Positions 25,757-35,048 of a DNA stretch of 64,000 bases are shown here, in pieces (position 1 is the first letter of the stretch; each line of letters opens with the position of its first letter). Under the pieces are notes generated by a model. That model was not told the origin of the DNA. It did not search any database and saw nothing but the letters and a program-made list of their open reading frames with translations. Source of the DNA: Pseudomonas sp. MAG733B (lineage in GTDB: Bacteria > Pseudomonadota > Gammaproteobacteria > Pseudomonadales > Pseudomonadaceae). The DNA lies in NCBI RefSeq assembly GCF_036884845.1, contig NZ_CP145732.1, positions 682,001 through 746,000 on the forward strand. Reading direction: 5' to 3'. The position numbers were made by a program, and so were the translations under genes.

Positions 25757-26941
25757 TCAGGCAGCGGTAGGGCGCAGGGAGTAGGTTTTCAGCTGATCGG
25801 CGAAGTCACGCAGGGATTGAATCCCGCTGGCTTCGGCTTCATGCACCCAGTCCTTGATGGCGGCGAGCATGTCGTGACCATTTGAACTGGTCTTGACCCA
25901 GATCTGCTGCAATGCGAGGCGTTTTTCGTAAATTACCTTCAGCGCCTGGCTGTGCTCGAGCATGTTCTGGATGCGTACGTGATGCTTTTCGTCCAGCAGG
26001 CTGGTTTCCCGGGACAGTAGGCGCTTGGCGCGGTGGAACTGGTGGCGGACCGAGTGATCGACCTTCGCCAGCTCTTGCTTGACCAGCGGGCCAATTACCA
26101 ATTTGCGGTATTGGGCCATGATCTGGAAGCGGTTGTTGAGGATCGCCATGGCGGTGTCCATGTCCAGGCTGCCCTTGCCTTCGACGCGGTGGGCGATCGG
26201 CGCGACGCGCTGGACCTTGGCCAGACGCAGGAAGCTGAAGACTTTGATCCAGGCCCAGCCCATGTCGAATTCCCACTTCTTCACCGACAGTTTTGCCGAA
26301 TTAGGGTAAGTGTGATGGTTGTTATGCAGTTCTTCGCCACCGATCAGGATGCCCCATGGCACCAGATTGGTCGCCGCATCGCGGCATTCGAAGTTGCGGT
26401 AGCCGACAGCATGCCCCAAGCCATTGACCACGCCGGCGGCCCACACCGGAATCCACATCATCTGGATGGCCCAGATGGTGATGCCGATGGTGCCGAACAG
26501 CAGCAGGTCGATGACGCCCATGATCGCCACGCCCAGCAGCGGAAAGCGGGTGTATAGATTGCGTTCGATCCAGTCTTCGGGACAGTTCTTGCCGTAGATG
26601 CGCAGGGTCTCGGGGTTTTCCGCTTCGGCGCGGTACAGCTCGGCACCTTTGCGCAGCACCGTGGACAAGCCCTTGACGACCGGGCTGTGCGGGTCATCTT
26701 CGGTTTCGCACTTGGCGTGGTGCTTGCGGTGGATGGCGGTCCACTCGCGGGTGTTCTGCGCCGTAGTAAGCCACAGCCAGAAGCGAAAGAAATGTTTCAG
26801 GCCAGCATTCAGCTCAAGCGAGCGATGGGCTGAGTAACGGTGCAGATAGACCGTGACGCCGACGATCGTCACGTGGGTCATCAGCAGGGTGACTGCCACC
26901 AGTGACCAGGGCGACAAGCCGAGAAAACCTTCGTACCACAT
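25757..26941 (-). CDS. desA: Delta-9 fatty acid desaturase
   Basis: 394 residues. All three histidine boxes of membrane desaturases are present: HRYSAHRS, HRKHHAK and HNNHHTYPNSAK. Membrane segments surround them (about 5-30 and 130-180). It introduces a double bond at position 9 of acyl chains of membrane lipids under aerobic conditions. A C-terminal helical extension of about 100 residues follows. The neighbouring GGDEF-EAL gene and sulfate operon repeat the PAO1 order around PA0286 (desA). Confidence 0.9.
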   Translation of the reverse strand: MWYEGFLGLSPWSLVAVTLLMTHVTIVGVTVYLHRYSAHRSLELNAGLKHFFRFWLWLTTAQNTREWTAIHRKHHAKCETEDDPHSPVVKGLSTVLRKGAELYRAEAENPETLRIYGKNCPEDWIERNLYTRFPLLGVAIMGVIDLLLFGTIGITIWAIQMMWIPVWAAGVVNGLGHAVGYRNFECRDAATNLVPWGILIGGEELHNNHHTYPNSAKLSVKKWEFDMGWAWIKVFSFLRLAKVQRVAPIAHRVEGKGSLDMDTAMAILNNRFQIMAQYRKLVIGPLVKQELAKVDHSVRHQFHRAKRLLSRETSLLDEKHHVRIQNMLEHSQALKVIYEKRLALQQIWVKTSSNGHDMLAAIKDWVHEAEASGIQSLRDFADQLKTYSLRPTAA

Positions 26942-27076
26942 AGGCTATAGGGCCCTCGATAAAGAAAAAAACAGCCGTTGCATTATCACCAAGCCCACAG
27001 AGAAAACCAGTCGCCCTTTCAGATAAGAGTGGCTGGATGTGTCATTCACCTATAATCCCGGCAATTTTGTAGGGAC

Positions 27077-29008
27077 ATGGACAGCCTTATGTCTGCCAGC
27101 TATCGCGATGCCGTGCGCACAGCGCTGCTTTACCTGTTGCTTTCTGTGGTCTGGCTGCAGGGCAGTGACTATTTATTGAACAGTTTCTTCGATAGCTCAG
27201 TCGAGCTATCACAGTGGCAACTGATCAACGGTTATGCCTGGGTGATATTCAGCGCGGGGTTGATCTTCATTGCCCGGACGCGCTTGCTGCGTTGTCTGGG
27301 AATCGGCGCCAGGTTGCGCGAACGCAGCGAAGATCGTGAGCGCTTGCGACAGGCGGCTGCGGTGTTCGATTGCACCCGTGAAGGTGTGCTGGTCACTGAT
27401 CGCGAAGGCTTGATCGTTCACGTCAATCCGGCCTTCATGCAGATCACCGGTTATCAGCGCGAGGAGGTGCTAGGGCAGCGCCCCAGCCTGTTCAAGTCCG
27501 GCCGTCATTCGGCGGATTTCTATCAGGCGATGTTCTCGACCCTCGACAGCGTGGGCGAATGGAGCGGGGAAATCTGGAACCGGCGCAAAAGCGGTGAAAT
27601 CTACCCGCAATGGCAGACCATCCGCATCATTCGCGACGATTTGGGGCAGCTCAGCCATTACGTCGCGGTGTTTTCCGACATCAGCGCGATCAAGAACTCC
27701 GAACAAGAACTGATGCACCTGGCGCACCACGATCCGCTGACGGACTTGCCCAATCGCCTGCTGTTCACTGATCGCACCGAACAGGCGCTGGCTTCGGCGC
27801 AGATCCACAAGCGCGGTTGCGCGTTGCTGATGATCGACCTGGATCATTTCAAGATGATCAATGACAGCCTCGGACACACCATCGGCGACCAGTTGCTCAA
27901 AGCGGTAGCGGAGCGCTTGAAGGCGATGTTCGGGCCAGGCATCACCCTGGCGCGACTGGGCGGCGATGAGTTCGCGGTGCTGGCCGAGAGCTGTCCGCAG
28001 CTGGGTCAGGCCGCAGCGCTGGCCCAGCGCATCATCGAGGGTCTGAAGGAGCCGTTCCAAATCGACGGGCATCAGCTGTTCATCAACACCAGCATCGGCA
28101 TCAGCCTGTTCCCAGGCGATGCCCTGAGCGCTGAACAGTTGTTGCGCAATGCTGATTCCGCGCTGTTCAAGGCCAAGAGTGCCGGCCGCAATGGTTACGC
28201 GCTCTACACTGAGGAGTTGACCGCCCACGCCCAGCAGCGGGTCGAGATTGCCTTCGAGTTACGCCGCGCCCTGGATCAACAAGAGTTGAGGGTCTATTAC
28301 CAGCCGGTTCACGACCTTCAGACCCGCCGGTTGATCGGCGTCGAGGCTCTGGTGCGTTGGGAGCATCCGCTACGAGGCCTGGTGTCGCCGGCCGAATTCA
28401 TCCCGGTGGCTGAGCGAACAGGACTCATCGCCGAAATCGACGCCTGGGTGATGCAGCAGGCGTGCCGGCAAATGTGCCATTGGCAGGAGACCGGCGTGGT
28501 GTTGTCGTTTGTCGCGGTGAACGTTTCCTCGCGGCTGTTTGCTCGCCGTGAGTTGTACCAGCAAGTGGCGCAGGTGCTGTGTGAGACCGGACTGGATCCG
28601 GCCTGTCTGGAGCTGGAGGTCACCGAGAGCGCGGTGATGGAAGACCCGGAAGTCGCGCTGGAGCAGATGCATCGCCTGCGCGAGTTGGGTGTGCGGCTGG
28701 CCATCGACGATTTCGGCACGGGTTATTCGTCACTGCTGCGGCTCAAGCGCTTGCCAGTGCAGAAGTTGAAGATCGATCAAGGGTTTGTCGCCGGGTTGCC
28801 TTGGGACGAGGATGACGCCGCTATTGCGCGGGTGATCATCGCCTTGGCGCAGAGCATGGGCATGCAGGTGCATGCGGAAGGGATCGAGCAGATTGAACAA
28901 GCGGCATTCCTGCTCGAACACGGCTGCCATCTGGGTCAGGGTTATTGGTTTGGGCGGCCGGTGCCGGCTGGGCAATTGGATTGGGCTCATGCTCCAGTCA
29001 TTCGTTAA
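27077..29008 (+). CDS. pipA: PAS-GGDEF-EAL c-di-GMP phosphodiesterase
   Basis: 643 residues; a second ATG at 27089 is also possible. One or two membrane helices at the N-terminus (LLYLLLSVVWLQ and WVIFSAGLIFIA) are followed by PAS (about 95-215), GGDEF with intact GGDEF in RLGGDEFAVLAES, and EAL with intact EALVRWEHP and the metal ligands in AIDDFGTGYSSL. Such proteins usually break down c-di-GMP, with the GGDEF part regulatory. The position between desA and oscA matches PAO1 PA0285 (PipA); the symbol rests on that synteny. Confidence 0.85.
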   Translation: MDSLMSASYRDAVRTALLYLLLSVVWLQGSDYLLNSFFDSSVELSQWQLINGYAWVIFSAGLIFIARTRLLRCLGIGARLRERSEDRERLRQAAAVFDCTREGVLVTDREGLIVHVNPAFMQITGYQREEVLGQRPSLFKSGRHSADFYQAMFSTLDSVGEWSGEIWNRRKSGEIYPQWQTIRIIRDDLGQLSHYVAVFSDISAIKNSEQELMHLAHHDPLTDLPNRLLFTDRTEQALASAQIHKRGCALLMIDLDHFKMINDSLGHTIGDQLLKAVAERLKAMFGPGITLARLGGDEFAVLAESCPQLGQAAALAQRIIEGLKEPFQIDGHQLFINTSIGISLFPGDALSAEQLLRNADSALFKAKSAGRNGYALYTEELTAHAQQRVEIAFELRRALDQQELRVYYQPVHDLQTRRLIGVEALVRWEHPLRGLVSPAEFIPVAERTGLIAEIDAWVMQQACRQMCHWQETGVVLSFVAVNVSSRLFARRELYQQVAQVLCETGLDPACLELEVTESAVMEDPEVALEQMHRLRELGVRLAIDDFGTGYSSLLRLKRLPVQKLKIDQGFVAGLPWDEDDAAIARVIIALAQSMGMQVHAEGIEQIEQAAFLLEHGCHLGQGYWFGRPVPAGQLDWAHAPVIR

Positions 29009-29011
29009 TCG

Positions 29012-29090
29012 CTAAAAGATCACGGCCTTCGGCAGCGCCTACAGGGGAATGTGTACCTCTGTAGGCGCTGCCGAAGGCTGCGATCTTTTG
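29012..29090 (+). repeat. REP-type inverted repeat pair, family A
   Basis: Arms related to AAAAGATCGCAGCCTTCGGC face each other around a short spacer. The left arm differs by CACGG for CGCAG. It lies right after the GGDEF-EAL stop. Confidence 0.88.
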
Positions 29091-29156
29091 ATCTTGGGGC
29101 CAATAGCGCTGCGCAAACCCTTGTCCCGCCAAATAATGTCTTCTGGTTATATAAAC

Positions 29157-29181
29157 ATTCTTAAATAGTCTTTTTAAGAAT
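29157..29181 (+). promoter_or_regulatory. Perfect 9-bp inverted repeat upstream of oscA
   Basis: ATTCTTAAA and TTTAAGAAT are separated by 7 bases inside an AT-rich stretch (29130-29190), 83 bases before the oscA start. Sulfate uptake operons in Pseudomonas are CysB-controlled, so this is a candidate activator site. That the protein is CysB is inference. Confidence 0.5.
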
Positions 29182-29263
29182 ATCCGCGCCTCTCTACTAT
29201 TGGTTCCACGCCGCAAGCAGTGCCGCCACTGCCAGGCAACCACACAGTCGAAGGAGCAGCACC

Positions 29264-29446
29264 ATGAGCGCATCTCTACGTAGCGTTGACGGCCAGGACG
29301 AAGCAACCATCTTGCGTGAAATCCAGAGCGCCTTGCGCGATCTGCGGTTCGGCGCGGTGGAAATCACCGTGCACAACGCTCAGGTGGTGCAGATCGAGCG
29401 CAAGGAAAAATTCCGCTTGCAGCAGCCGGGTAATAAACCGAGCTGA
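29264..29446 (+). CDS. oscA: OscA/YezD-family small protein (DUF2292)
   Basis: 60 residues with the DUF2292 core ILREIQSALRDLRFGAVEIT and VQIERKEKFR; AAGGAG lies before the start. Proteins of this family sit in front of sulfate ABC transporter genes. OscA in Pseudomonas was linked to use of organosulfur compounds and to chromate tolerance under sulfur limitation. sbp starts 80 bases downstream, so the two are probably co-transcribed from the AT-rich promoter upstream. Confidence 0.85.
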   Translation: MSASLRSVDGQDEATILREIQSALRDLRFGAVEITVHNAQVVQIERKEKFRLQQPGNKPS

Positions 29447-29526
29447 CGCAATCTTTGAACCGGCACCGCGATTCCAGAAATCCATAAGAACTAGCCAACA
29501 CAATTAGAATTCCAGGAGCTTTCACC

Positions 29527-30540
29527 ATGTCGTCGATTCGTCACTTCGCTTTGGCCGCCTTGGCCAGTGCCCTTTTTGCTGGTTCCGCGGTTGCCAAGGA
29601 TTACGAGCTGCTCAACGTCTCGTACGACCCGACTCGTGAGCTGTACCAGGATTACAACGCCGAGTTCGTCAAGTTCTGGCAGAAAGACCACGCCGGCGAC
29701 ACCGTGAAAATCCAGCAGTCCCACGGTGGTTCGGGCAAGCAGGGCCGAGCGGTGATCGACGGTCTGCGTGCTGACGTGGTGACCCTGGCCCTGGCGGGTG
29801 ACATCGACGAAATCGCCAAGCTCGGCAAGACCCTGCCGGCGGACTGGCAGAAGCGTCTGCCGGAAGCGAGCACGCCTTACACCTCGACCATCGTGTTCCT
29901 GGTGCGCAAGGGCAACCCGAAAGGCATCAAGGACTGGGGCGATCTGGTCAAGAATGACGTATCGGTGATCACGCCGAACCCGAAAACCTCCGGCGGTGCG
30001 CGCTGGAACTTCCTCGCGGCGTGGGCCTATGGCCTGAAAGCCAACGGTGGTGACGAAGCCAAGGCCAAGGAATACGTGCAAACCCTGTTCAAGCACGTGC
30101 CTGTGCTGGACACCGGTGCTCGCGGTTCGACCATCACCTTCGTCAACAACGGTCAGGGTGACGTGTTGCTGGCCTGGGAAAACGAAGCCTTCCTGGCTTT
30201 GAAAGAAGACGGTGGTGCCGACAAGTTCGAGATCGTCGTGCCTTCGCTGTCGATCCTTGCCGAGCCTCCGGTAGCTGTAGTCGACAAAAACGCCGAGAAA
30301 AAAGGTAACGAGCAGATCGCCGAAGCGTACCTCAAGCACCTGTACAGCCCGGCCGGCCAGGAAATTGCGGCGAAAAACTTCTATCGTCCACGGGATAAGG
30401 ACGTGGCTTCCAAGTACGCCCAGCAGTTCCCGAAACTGGAGCTGGTGACCATCGACAAGGACTTCGGCGGCTGGAAAACCGCACAACCGAAGTTCTTCAA
30501 TGACGGCGGTGTATTCGACCAGATCTACCAGGCACAGTAA
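29527..30540 (+). CDS. sbp: Periplasmic sulfate-binding protein
   Basis: 337 residues. The signal peptide is cleaved near GSAVAKD (residue 23). The mature part has the family motifs [21 protein letters not shown] and the sulfate-site loop [18 protein letters not shown]. It delivers sulfate or thiosulfate to the CysTWA transporter. AGGAG precedes the start. A hairpin after the gene probably keeps its transcript more abundant than the transporter genes behind it. Confidence 0.95.
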   Translation: MSSIRHFALAALASALFAGSAVAKDYELLNVSYDPTRELYQDYNAEFVKFWQKDHAGDTVKIQQSHGGSGKQGRAVIDGLRADVVTLALAGDIDEIAKLGKTLPADWQKRLPEASTPYTSTIVFLVRKGNPKGIKDWGDLVKNDVSVITPNPKTSGGARWNFLAAWAYGLKANGGDEAKAKEYVQTLFKHVPVLDTGARGSTITFVNNGQGDVLLAWENEAFLALKEDGGADKFEIVVPSLSILAEPPVAVVDKNAEKKGNEQIAEAYLKHLYSPAGQEIAAKNFYRPRDKDVASKYAQQFPKLELVTIDKDFGGWKTAQPKFFNDGGVFDQIYQAQ

Positions 30541-30559
30541 TCTTAAATAGCCATCAACG

Positions 30560-30586
30560 AGCCCCGGATTTACTTTCGGGGCTTTG
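30560..30586 (+). terminator. Hairpin between sbp and cysT
   Basis: AGCCCCG and CGGGGCT form a 7-bp stem followed by TTGTG. The T-run is too short for full termination; it may cut part of the transcripts or protect the sbp mRNA 3' end. Confidence 0.6.
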
Positions 30587-30609
30587 TGCGTTCTCAACCA
30601 AGGACTTTT

Positions 30610-31428
30610 ATGTCGCGTCGTATCTCCCCCGTCATACCCGGCTTCGGGCTGACGCTGGGCTACACCTTGGTGTACCTCAGCCTGATTGTGCTCATACCAC
30701 TGGCGGCGATGTTCGTGCATGCCGCTCAACTCACCTGGGATCAGTTCTGGGCAATCATCTCGGCACCACGAGTGCTGGCGGCGTTAAAACTGAGCTTCGG
30801 CACCGCGCTTTATGCCGCGATCATCAACGGCATCATCGGCACGCTGCTGGCCTGGGTGCTGGTGCGCTATACCTTCCCTGGGCGCAAAATCATCGACGCC
30901 ATGATCGACCTGCCGTTCGCATTGCCCACGGCGGTGGCCGGTATTGCGCTGACTGCTTTGTATACCCCTACCGGTCTGGTGGGTCAGTTTGCAGCGGATC
31001 TGGGTTTCAAGATCGCCTATACCCCTCTGGGCATCACCCTTGCCCTGACTTTTGTGACACTTCCATTCGTAGTACGTACCGTACAGCCGGTATTGGCCGA
31101 TATTCCTCGTGAAGTGGAGGAAGCGGCGGCGTGCCTCGGTGCGAAACCATTGCAGGTTTTCCGCCATATCCTGGTGCCGGCGCTGCTGCCTGCCTGGTTG
31201 ACCGGTTTTGCCCTGGCCTTTGCCCGCGGGGTCGGCGAGTACGGTTCGGTAATTTTCATCGCCGGCAACATGCCGATGAAAACCGAGATCCTGCCGTTGC
31301 TGATCATGGTCAAACTTGATCAGTACGATTACACCGGCGCTACCTCCATTGGTGTACTGATGCTGGTGGTTTCTTTCATTTTGCTGCTGCTGATCAACTT
31401 GCTGCAGCGCCGCATTGAAACCCCATAA
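30610..31428 (+). CDS. cysT: Sulfate ABC transporter permease CysT
   Basis: 272 residues from ATG 30610 (CAAGGA upstream). Six membrane helices are visible, and the ABC permease EAA loop is EVEEAAACLGAKPLQVFRHI. The motif PFALPTAVAGIALTALY is typical of CysT/CysU. It forms the inner-membrane channel with CysW. Order and strand sbp-cysT-cysW-cysA match PAO1 PA0283-PA0280. Confidence 0.95.
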   Translation: MSRRISPVIPGFGLTLGYTLVYLSLIVLIPLAAMFVHAAQLTWDQFWAIISAPRVLAALKLSFGTALYAAIINGIIGTLLAWVLVRYTFPGRKIIDAMIDLPFALPTAVAGIALTALYTPTGLVGQFAADLGFKIAYTPLGITLALTFVTLPFVVRTVQPVLADIPREVEEAAACLGAKPLQVFRHILVPALLPAWLTGFALAFARGVGEYGSVIFIAGNMPMKTEILPLLIMVKLDQYDYTGATSIGVLMLVVSFILLLLINLLQRRIETP

Positions 31429-31440
31429 GGAGGCGCACCC

Positions 31441-32313
31441 ATGTCCCAATCGTCAATTGCTGCCGCCTCTTCGGCCAACGCTGCCCGCCGTGGCAGTGCG
31501 ACTTCGCGGCGAATCCTGATCGGCCTTGGCTGGCTGATTTTTGCGCTGTTCCTGTTGTTGCCGCTGTTCATTGTGGTGTCCCAGGGCTTGAAGCTCGGCC
31601 TCGGTGCGTTCTTCACCGCGATCTTCGAGCCCGACGCATTGTCGGCGCTGAAACTCACGGTCATCGCCGTGCTGATTTCGGTGCCGTTGAACCTGGTGTT
31701 CGGCGTCAGCGCTGCGTGGTGCGTGAGCAAGTACTCGTTTCGCGGCAAGAGCATGCTGGTGACGCTCATCGACCTGCCGTTCTCGGTATCACCGGTGATC
31801 GCCGGTCTGGTCTACGTGCTGATGTTCGGCGCCCAAGGCCTGTTCGGGCCGTGGTTGCAGGATCACGACATCCAGATCGTCTTCGCGCTACCGGGCATCG
31901 TGCTGGCGACGATTTTCGTCACCGTGCCGTTCGTGGCCCGTGAGCTGATCCCGCTGATGCAGGAACAAGGCACACAGGAAGAAGAGGCCGCGCGCCTGCT
32001 GGGTGCCAACGGCTGGCAGATGTTCTGGCACGTCACCGTACCCAACATCAAATGGGGCCTGATCTACGGCGTGGTGCTGTGTACCGCGCGGGCCATGGGT
32101 GAGTTCGGTGCGGTATCGGTGGTTTCCGGGCACATTCGCGGGGTGACCAACACTCTGCCGCTGCACGTCGAGATCCTCTACAACGAATACAACCACGTGG
32201 CCGCGTTCGCGGTAGCGAGCCTGTTGCTGATCATGGCGCTCTTCATCCTGCTGCTTAAGCAGTGGAGCGAAAACCGTATTAACCGCCTGCGCGCCAGCGC
32301 CGCGGAGGAATAA
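31441..32313 (+). CDS. cysW: Sulfate ABC transporter permease CysW
   Basis: 290 residues, with a strong AAGGAGG upstream. After a Ser/Ala-rich cytoplasmic start, six membrane helices follow. The EAA loop is [20 protein letters not shown], and [19 protein letters not shown] is the CysW signature. It pairs with CysT; the short gaps to cysT (12 bases) and cysA (3 bases) show one operon. Confidence 0.95.
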   Translation: MSQSSIAAASSANAARRGSATSRRILIGLGWLIFALFLLLPLFIVVSQGLKLGLGAFFTAIFEPDALSALKLTVIAVLISVPLNLVFGVSAAWCVSKYSFRGKSMLVTLIDLPFSVSPVIAGLVYVLMFGAQGLFGPWLQDHDIQIVFALPGIVLATIFVTVPFVARELIPLMQEQGTQEEEAARLLGANGWQMFWHVTVPNIKWGLIYGVVLCTARAMGEFGAVSVVSGHIRGVTNTLPLHVEILYNEYNHVAAFAVASLLLIMALFILLLKQWSENRINRLRASAAEE

Positions 32314-32316
32314 TTC

Positions 32317-33306
32317 ATGTCGATCGAAGTGCGTAACGTCAGCAAGAATTTCAATGCGTTCAAGGCGCTGGACAACATCAGCCTGGACATCCAGAGCGGT
32401 GAACTCGTCGCGCTGCTCGGTCCGTCGGGTTGCGGCAAGACCACCCTCCTGCGGATCATCGCCGGTCTGGAAACCCCGGATCAGGGCAACATCGTGTTCC
32501 ACGGTGAAGACGTTTCCGGCCACGACGTGCGTGATCGCAACGTCGGTTTCGTGTTCCAGCACTACGCCTTGTTCCGCCACATGACGGTGTTCGACAACGT
32601 CGCGTTCGGCCTGCGCATGAAGCCGAAAAACCAGCGCCCGAACGAAAGCCGGATCGCGGAGAAAGTCCACGAATTGCTGAACATGGTGCAGCTGGATTGG
32701 CTTTCGGATCGTTACCCGGAACAACTCTCCGGTGGTCAGCGTCAGCGTATCGCATTGGCCCGCGCCTTGGCGGTTGAGCCGAAAGTGCTGCTGCTCGACG
32801 AACCCTTCGGCGCCCTCGACGCCAAGGTCCGTAAAGAATTGCGCCGCTGGTTGGCGCGCCTGCACGAAGACATCAACCTGACTTCGGTGTTCGTGACCCA
32901 CGACCAGGAAGAAGCGATGGAAGTCGCCGACCGTATCGTGGTGATGAACAAGGGTGTGATCGAGCAGATCGGTTCACCGGGTGACGTCTACGAAAACCCG
33001 GCCAGCGATTTCGTTTATCACTTCCTCGGTGACTCGAACCGTCTGCATCTGGGCGAGGACAACCACGTGCTGTTCCGTCCGCACGAAGTATCGTTGTCGC
33101 GCCATGAACTGGACGATCACCATGCGGCGGAAGTACGCGATATTCGTCCGCTTGGCGCGACGACGCGGGTGACGCTGAAGGTTGAAGGCCAGACTGATTT
33201 GATCGAGGCCGAAGTGGTGAAGGATCACGACAGCCTGATTGGTTTGGCCAAGGGCGAGACCCTGTTCTTCAAGCCGAAGGTCTGGCAGAAACTCGCCAAC
33301 ATCTAA
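32317..33306 (+). CDS. cysA: Sulfate/thiosulfate import ATPase CysA
   Basis: 329 residues. The ATPase has Walker [11 protein letters not shown]-loop VFQHYALF, signature [15 protein letters not shown] and Walker [15 protein letters not shown]-terminal TOBE-like regulatory domain follows (about 240-329). It drives sulfate import through CysTW. GGAGGAA lies before the start. A REP element directly follows the stop. Confidence 0.96.
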   Translation: MSIEVRNVSKNFNAFKALDNISLDIQSGELVALLGPSGCGKTTLLRIIAGLETPDQGNIVFHGEDVSGHDVRDRNVGFVFQHYALFRHMTVFDNVAFGLRMKPKNQRPNESRIAEKVHELLNMVQLDWLSDRYPEQLSGGQRQRIALARALAVEPKVLLLDEPFGALDAKVRKELRRWLARLHEDINLTSVFVTHDQEEAMEVADRIVVMNKGVIEQIGSPGDVYENPASDFVYHFLGDSNRLHLGEDNHVLFRPHEVSLSRHELDDHHAAEVRDIRPLGATTRVTLKVEGQTDLIEAEVVKDHDSLIGLAKGETLFFKPKVWQKLANI

Positions 33307-33310
33307 AAGC

Positions 33311-33384
33311 ATCGCGAGCAAGCTCGCTCCCACAGTGGATTTGTGAACGACACAGAACCCTGTGGGAGCGAGCTTGCTCGCGAT
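33311..33384 (+). repeat. REP-type inverted repeat pair, family C
   Basis: ATCGCGAGCAAGCTCGCTCC plus CACAG faces its reverse complement across about 22 bases, between cysA and the convergent Mpo1-like gene. Confidence 0.9.
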
Positions 33385-33390
33385 TGCGAT

Positions 33391-33912
33391 CTAAACAGCC
33401 GCACGCTTCGGATTGACTCGAACACCCCCCGCCCGCGCCTCGATCTGCTCTTTCAACTCCCGCCGCATCCCCAGCAAGAACGCCAGCTCAGCCACCACAA
33501 ACAACGGCCCGACAATCAGCCCAGTCACATCATCGACAAACGCCGGTTTACGTCCCTCGTAGTGATGCCCGACAAACTGGATCGCCCAACCGATCACGAA
33601 CAACGCCACACCGCTGCTCAACCAGACCAGCGTGCTTTGCTGCGCCAGCACCTGACCCGCCCAGACACACAGCCCCAGCAACACCGTCATCAACACCCCG
33701 AGGCGCAGTTCCAGACGCAGGTAAAACCATGCGCTGGCCAAAGACACCAGCACCGCCGGTGAAAGCCAGCCCCCGGCCCACTGCGGACGAGACAACAGCA
33801 CGGCGACGGCAACCACGATCAGCGGAATGCCGATGAAGTGGGTGGCGATGTTGCGCGGGTCACGGTGGTACGCGGCGTATTGACTGAGATGGTCAACGAG
33901 GCTTTTTTTCAT
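33391..33912 (-). CDS. Mpo1-like (DUF962) membrane protein
   Basis: 173 residues from ATG 33912 with an excellent AGGAGG upstream. The family start SQYAAYHRDPRNIATHFIGI is followed by three to four membrane helices. Conserved His residues occur at HRDPRNIATH and in the VGHHYEGRKPAF block. Yeast Mpo1 is an iron-dependent dioxygenase that shortens 2-hydroxy fatty acids; the bacterial role is inferred. Convergent with cysA and divergent from the Crp/Fnr regulator. Confidence 0.85.
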   Translation of the reverse strand: MKKSLVDHLSQYAAYHRDPRNIATHFIGIPLIVVAVAVLLSRPQWAGGWLSPAVLVSLASAWFYLRLELRLGVLMTVLLGLCVWAGQVLAQQSTLVWLSSGVALFVIGWAIQFVGHHYEGRKPAFVDDVTGLIVGPLFVVAELAFLLGMRRELKEQIEARAGGVRVNPKRAAV

Positions 33913-33996
33913 TGTTATTCCTCCTGTAGGGTGACGGATCATGCCTCGGGGCCGTTTCACGCTCTGTCAGCCAGGCGACAATCTCTAGGAGTTTTC

Positions 33997-34683
33997 ATGG
34001 ATATGCAGGTCTGGCGCCCACGCCTGATGCGTGGTCAGTGGTTCAGCCATTTGCCTGTTTCCCTACAGGATAGTCTGCTGTCCGCCGCCAGGGTGCGGCG
34101 CTTGTCGCCGGGGCAGCGCCTGTTCAAGCGTGGTGATCCGCCGTGTGGCCTGTACGCGGTGCTCGAAGGCTCAGTGCGCATCGGCGCCGTCAGCGAGCAG
34201 GGCAAAGAGGCATTGCTGAGCCTGGTGGAGGCACCGCACTGGTTCGGTGAAATCGGTTTGTTCGATGGTCTGCCGCGTACCCACGATGCGTTCGCCGTGA
34301 GCAATTGCACGCTGTTGCACATTGCGCAGAACCCTTTGCTGGCGGTCCTCGACGGACAACCGGTGCACTGGCGGCAACTGGCATTGTTGATGAGCCAGAA
34401 GCTACGCATGACCTTCATCAATCTGGAGCAACTGAGCCTGTTGCCTGCACCGGCAAGGCTCGCGCATCGGTTGCTGATGATCGCCGAAGGCTACGGCGAA
34501 CTCGACGAACCCCGCCGCGTCCTGCAACTGCCGCAGGAACAACTGGCCTCAATGCTGTCGCTGTCGCGCCAGACCACCAACCAGATCCTCAAGGATTTGC
34601 AGGGGCAGGGGATTATCGGTCTGAGTTACGGGGAAATCGAGATCCTGGATGCAGAGCGGTTGCGGGCGCTGGCTACGGTTTGA
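33997..34683 (+). CDS. Crp/Fnr-family transcriptional regulator
   Basis: 228 residues from ATG 33997 (CTAGGAG upstream). The cyclic-nucleotide-binding fold covers about 25-140 (LFKRGDPPCGLYAVLEGSVR, then WFGEIGLFDGLPRTH), and a C-terminal winged helix-turn-helix follows (QEQLASMLSLSRQTTNQILK). No Cys cluster of the Fnr type is seen, so an oxygen-sensing iron-sulfur site is unlikely. The effector and targets are unknown. Divergent from the Mpo1-like gene across 84 bases. Confidence 0.88.
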   Translation: MDMQVWRPRLMRGQWFSHLPVSLQDSLLSAARVRRLSPGQRLFKRGDPPCGLYAVLEGSVRIGAVSEQGKEALLSLVEAPHWFGEIGLFDGLPRTHDAFAVSNCTLLHIAQNPLLAVLDGQPVHWRQLALLMSQKLRMTFINLEQLSLLPAPARLAHRLLMIAEGYGELDEPRRVLQLPQEQLASMLSLSRQTTNQILKDLQGQGIIGLSYGEIEILDAERLRALATV

Positions 34684-34739
34684 TGGCCTGATCTAGGCCT
34701 CGATAAATGTGGCTGGACTTCAATGTGAATCTGCACTAA

Positions 34740-34781
34740 ATACAATGCATAGATAGAAAAATCTCAATATATGCACTGTAT
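34740..34781 (+). promoter_or_regulatory. Inverted repeat upstream of hipBA, candidate HipB operator
   Basis: ATACAATGCAT (34740-34750) and ATGCACTGTAT (34771-34781) are inverted copies with one mismatch, 20 bases apart in an AT-rich stretch that ends 19 bases before hipB. HipB-type proteins repress their own operon through such repeats. Confidence 0.5.
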
Positions 34782-34799
34782 ATGATGCAGGTCGATTGA

Positions 34800-35048
34800 A
34801 TGGAAAACCTTGGCAAACTGATCCGAACCTTGCGCAAGGAGAGAAAACTCTCCCAGCAGGCACTGGCGCAGCAGTATGGAATGAGCCGTGCGACGATCTC
34901 CGGAATCGAAAACAATACCCTCTCCGAAATCGGTCTGCGCAAGGTCGAGGCGATCCTCAACGGTTTCGGTTATGAGCTTACGGCTGTGCCGCGACAATCG
35001 AAGCGTCCGACGCTGGACACCCTGAAAAAGGTGAATTTCCATGGATGA
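34800..35048 (+). CDS. hipB: HipB-like antitoxin, XRE helix-turn-helix
   Basis: 82 residues. A Cro/XRE-type DNA-binding domain fills about 5-62 (IRTLRKERKLSQQALAQQYG, then MSRATISGIENNTLSEIGL). It should bind the HipA kinase, neutralise it and repress the operon. Its stop lies 8 bases inside hipA, which supports coupled synthesis. Confidence 0.88.
   Translation: MENLGKLIRTLRKERKLSQQALAQQYGMSRATISGIENNTLSEIGLRKVEAILNGFGYELTAVPRQSKRPTLDTLKKVNFHG

Noticed and set aside
33343..33762. A 139-codon frame opposite the Mpo1-like gene
   Set aside because: Gln/His/Arg-rich shadow; the antisense gene has a strong AGGAGG and family motifs.
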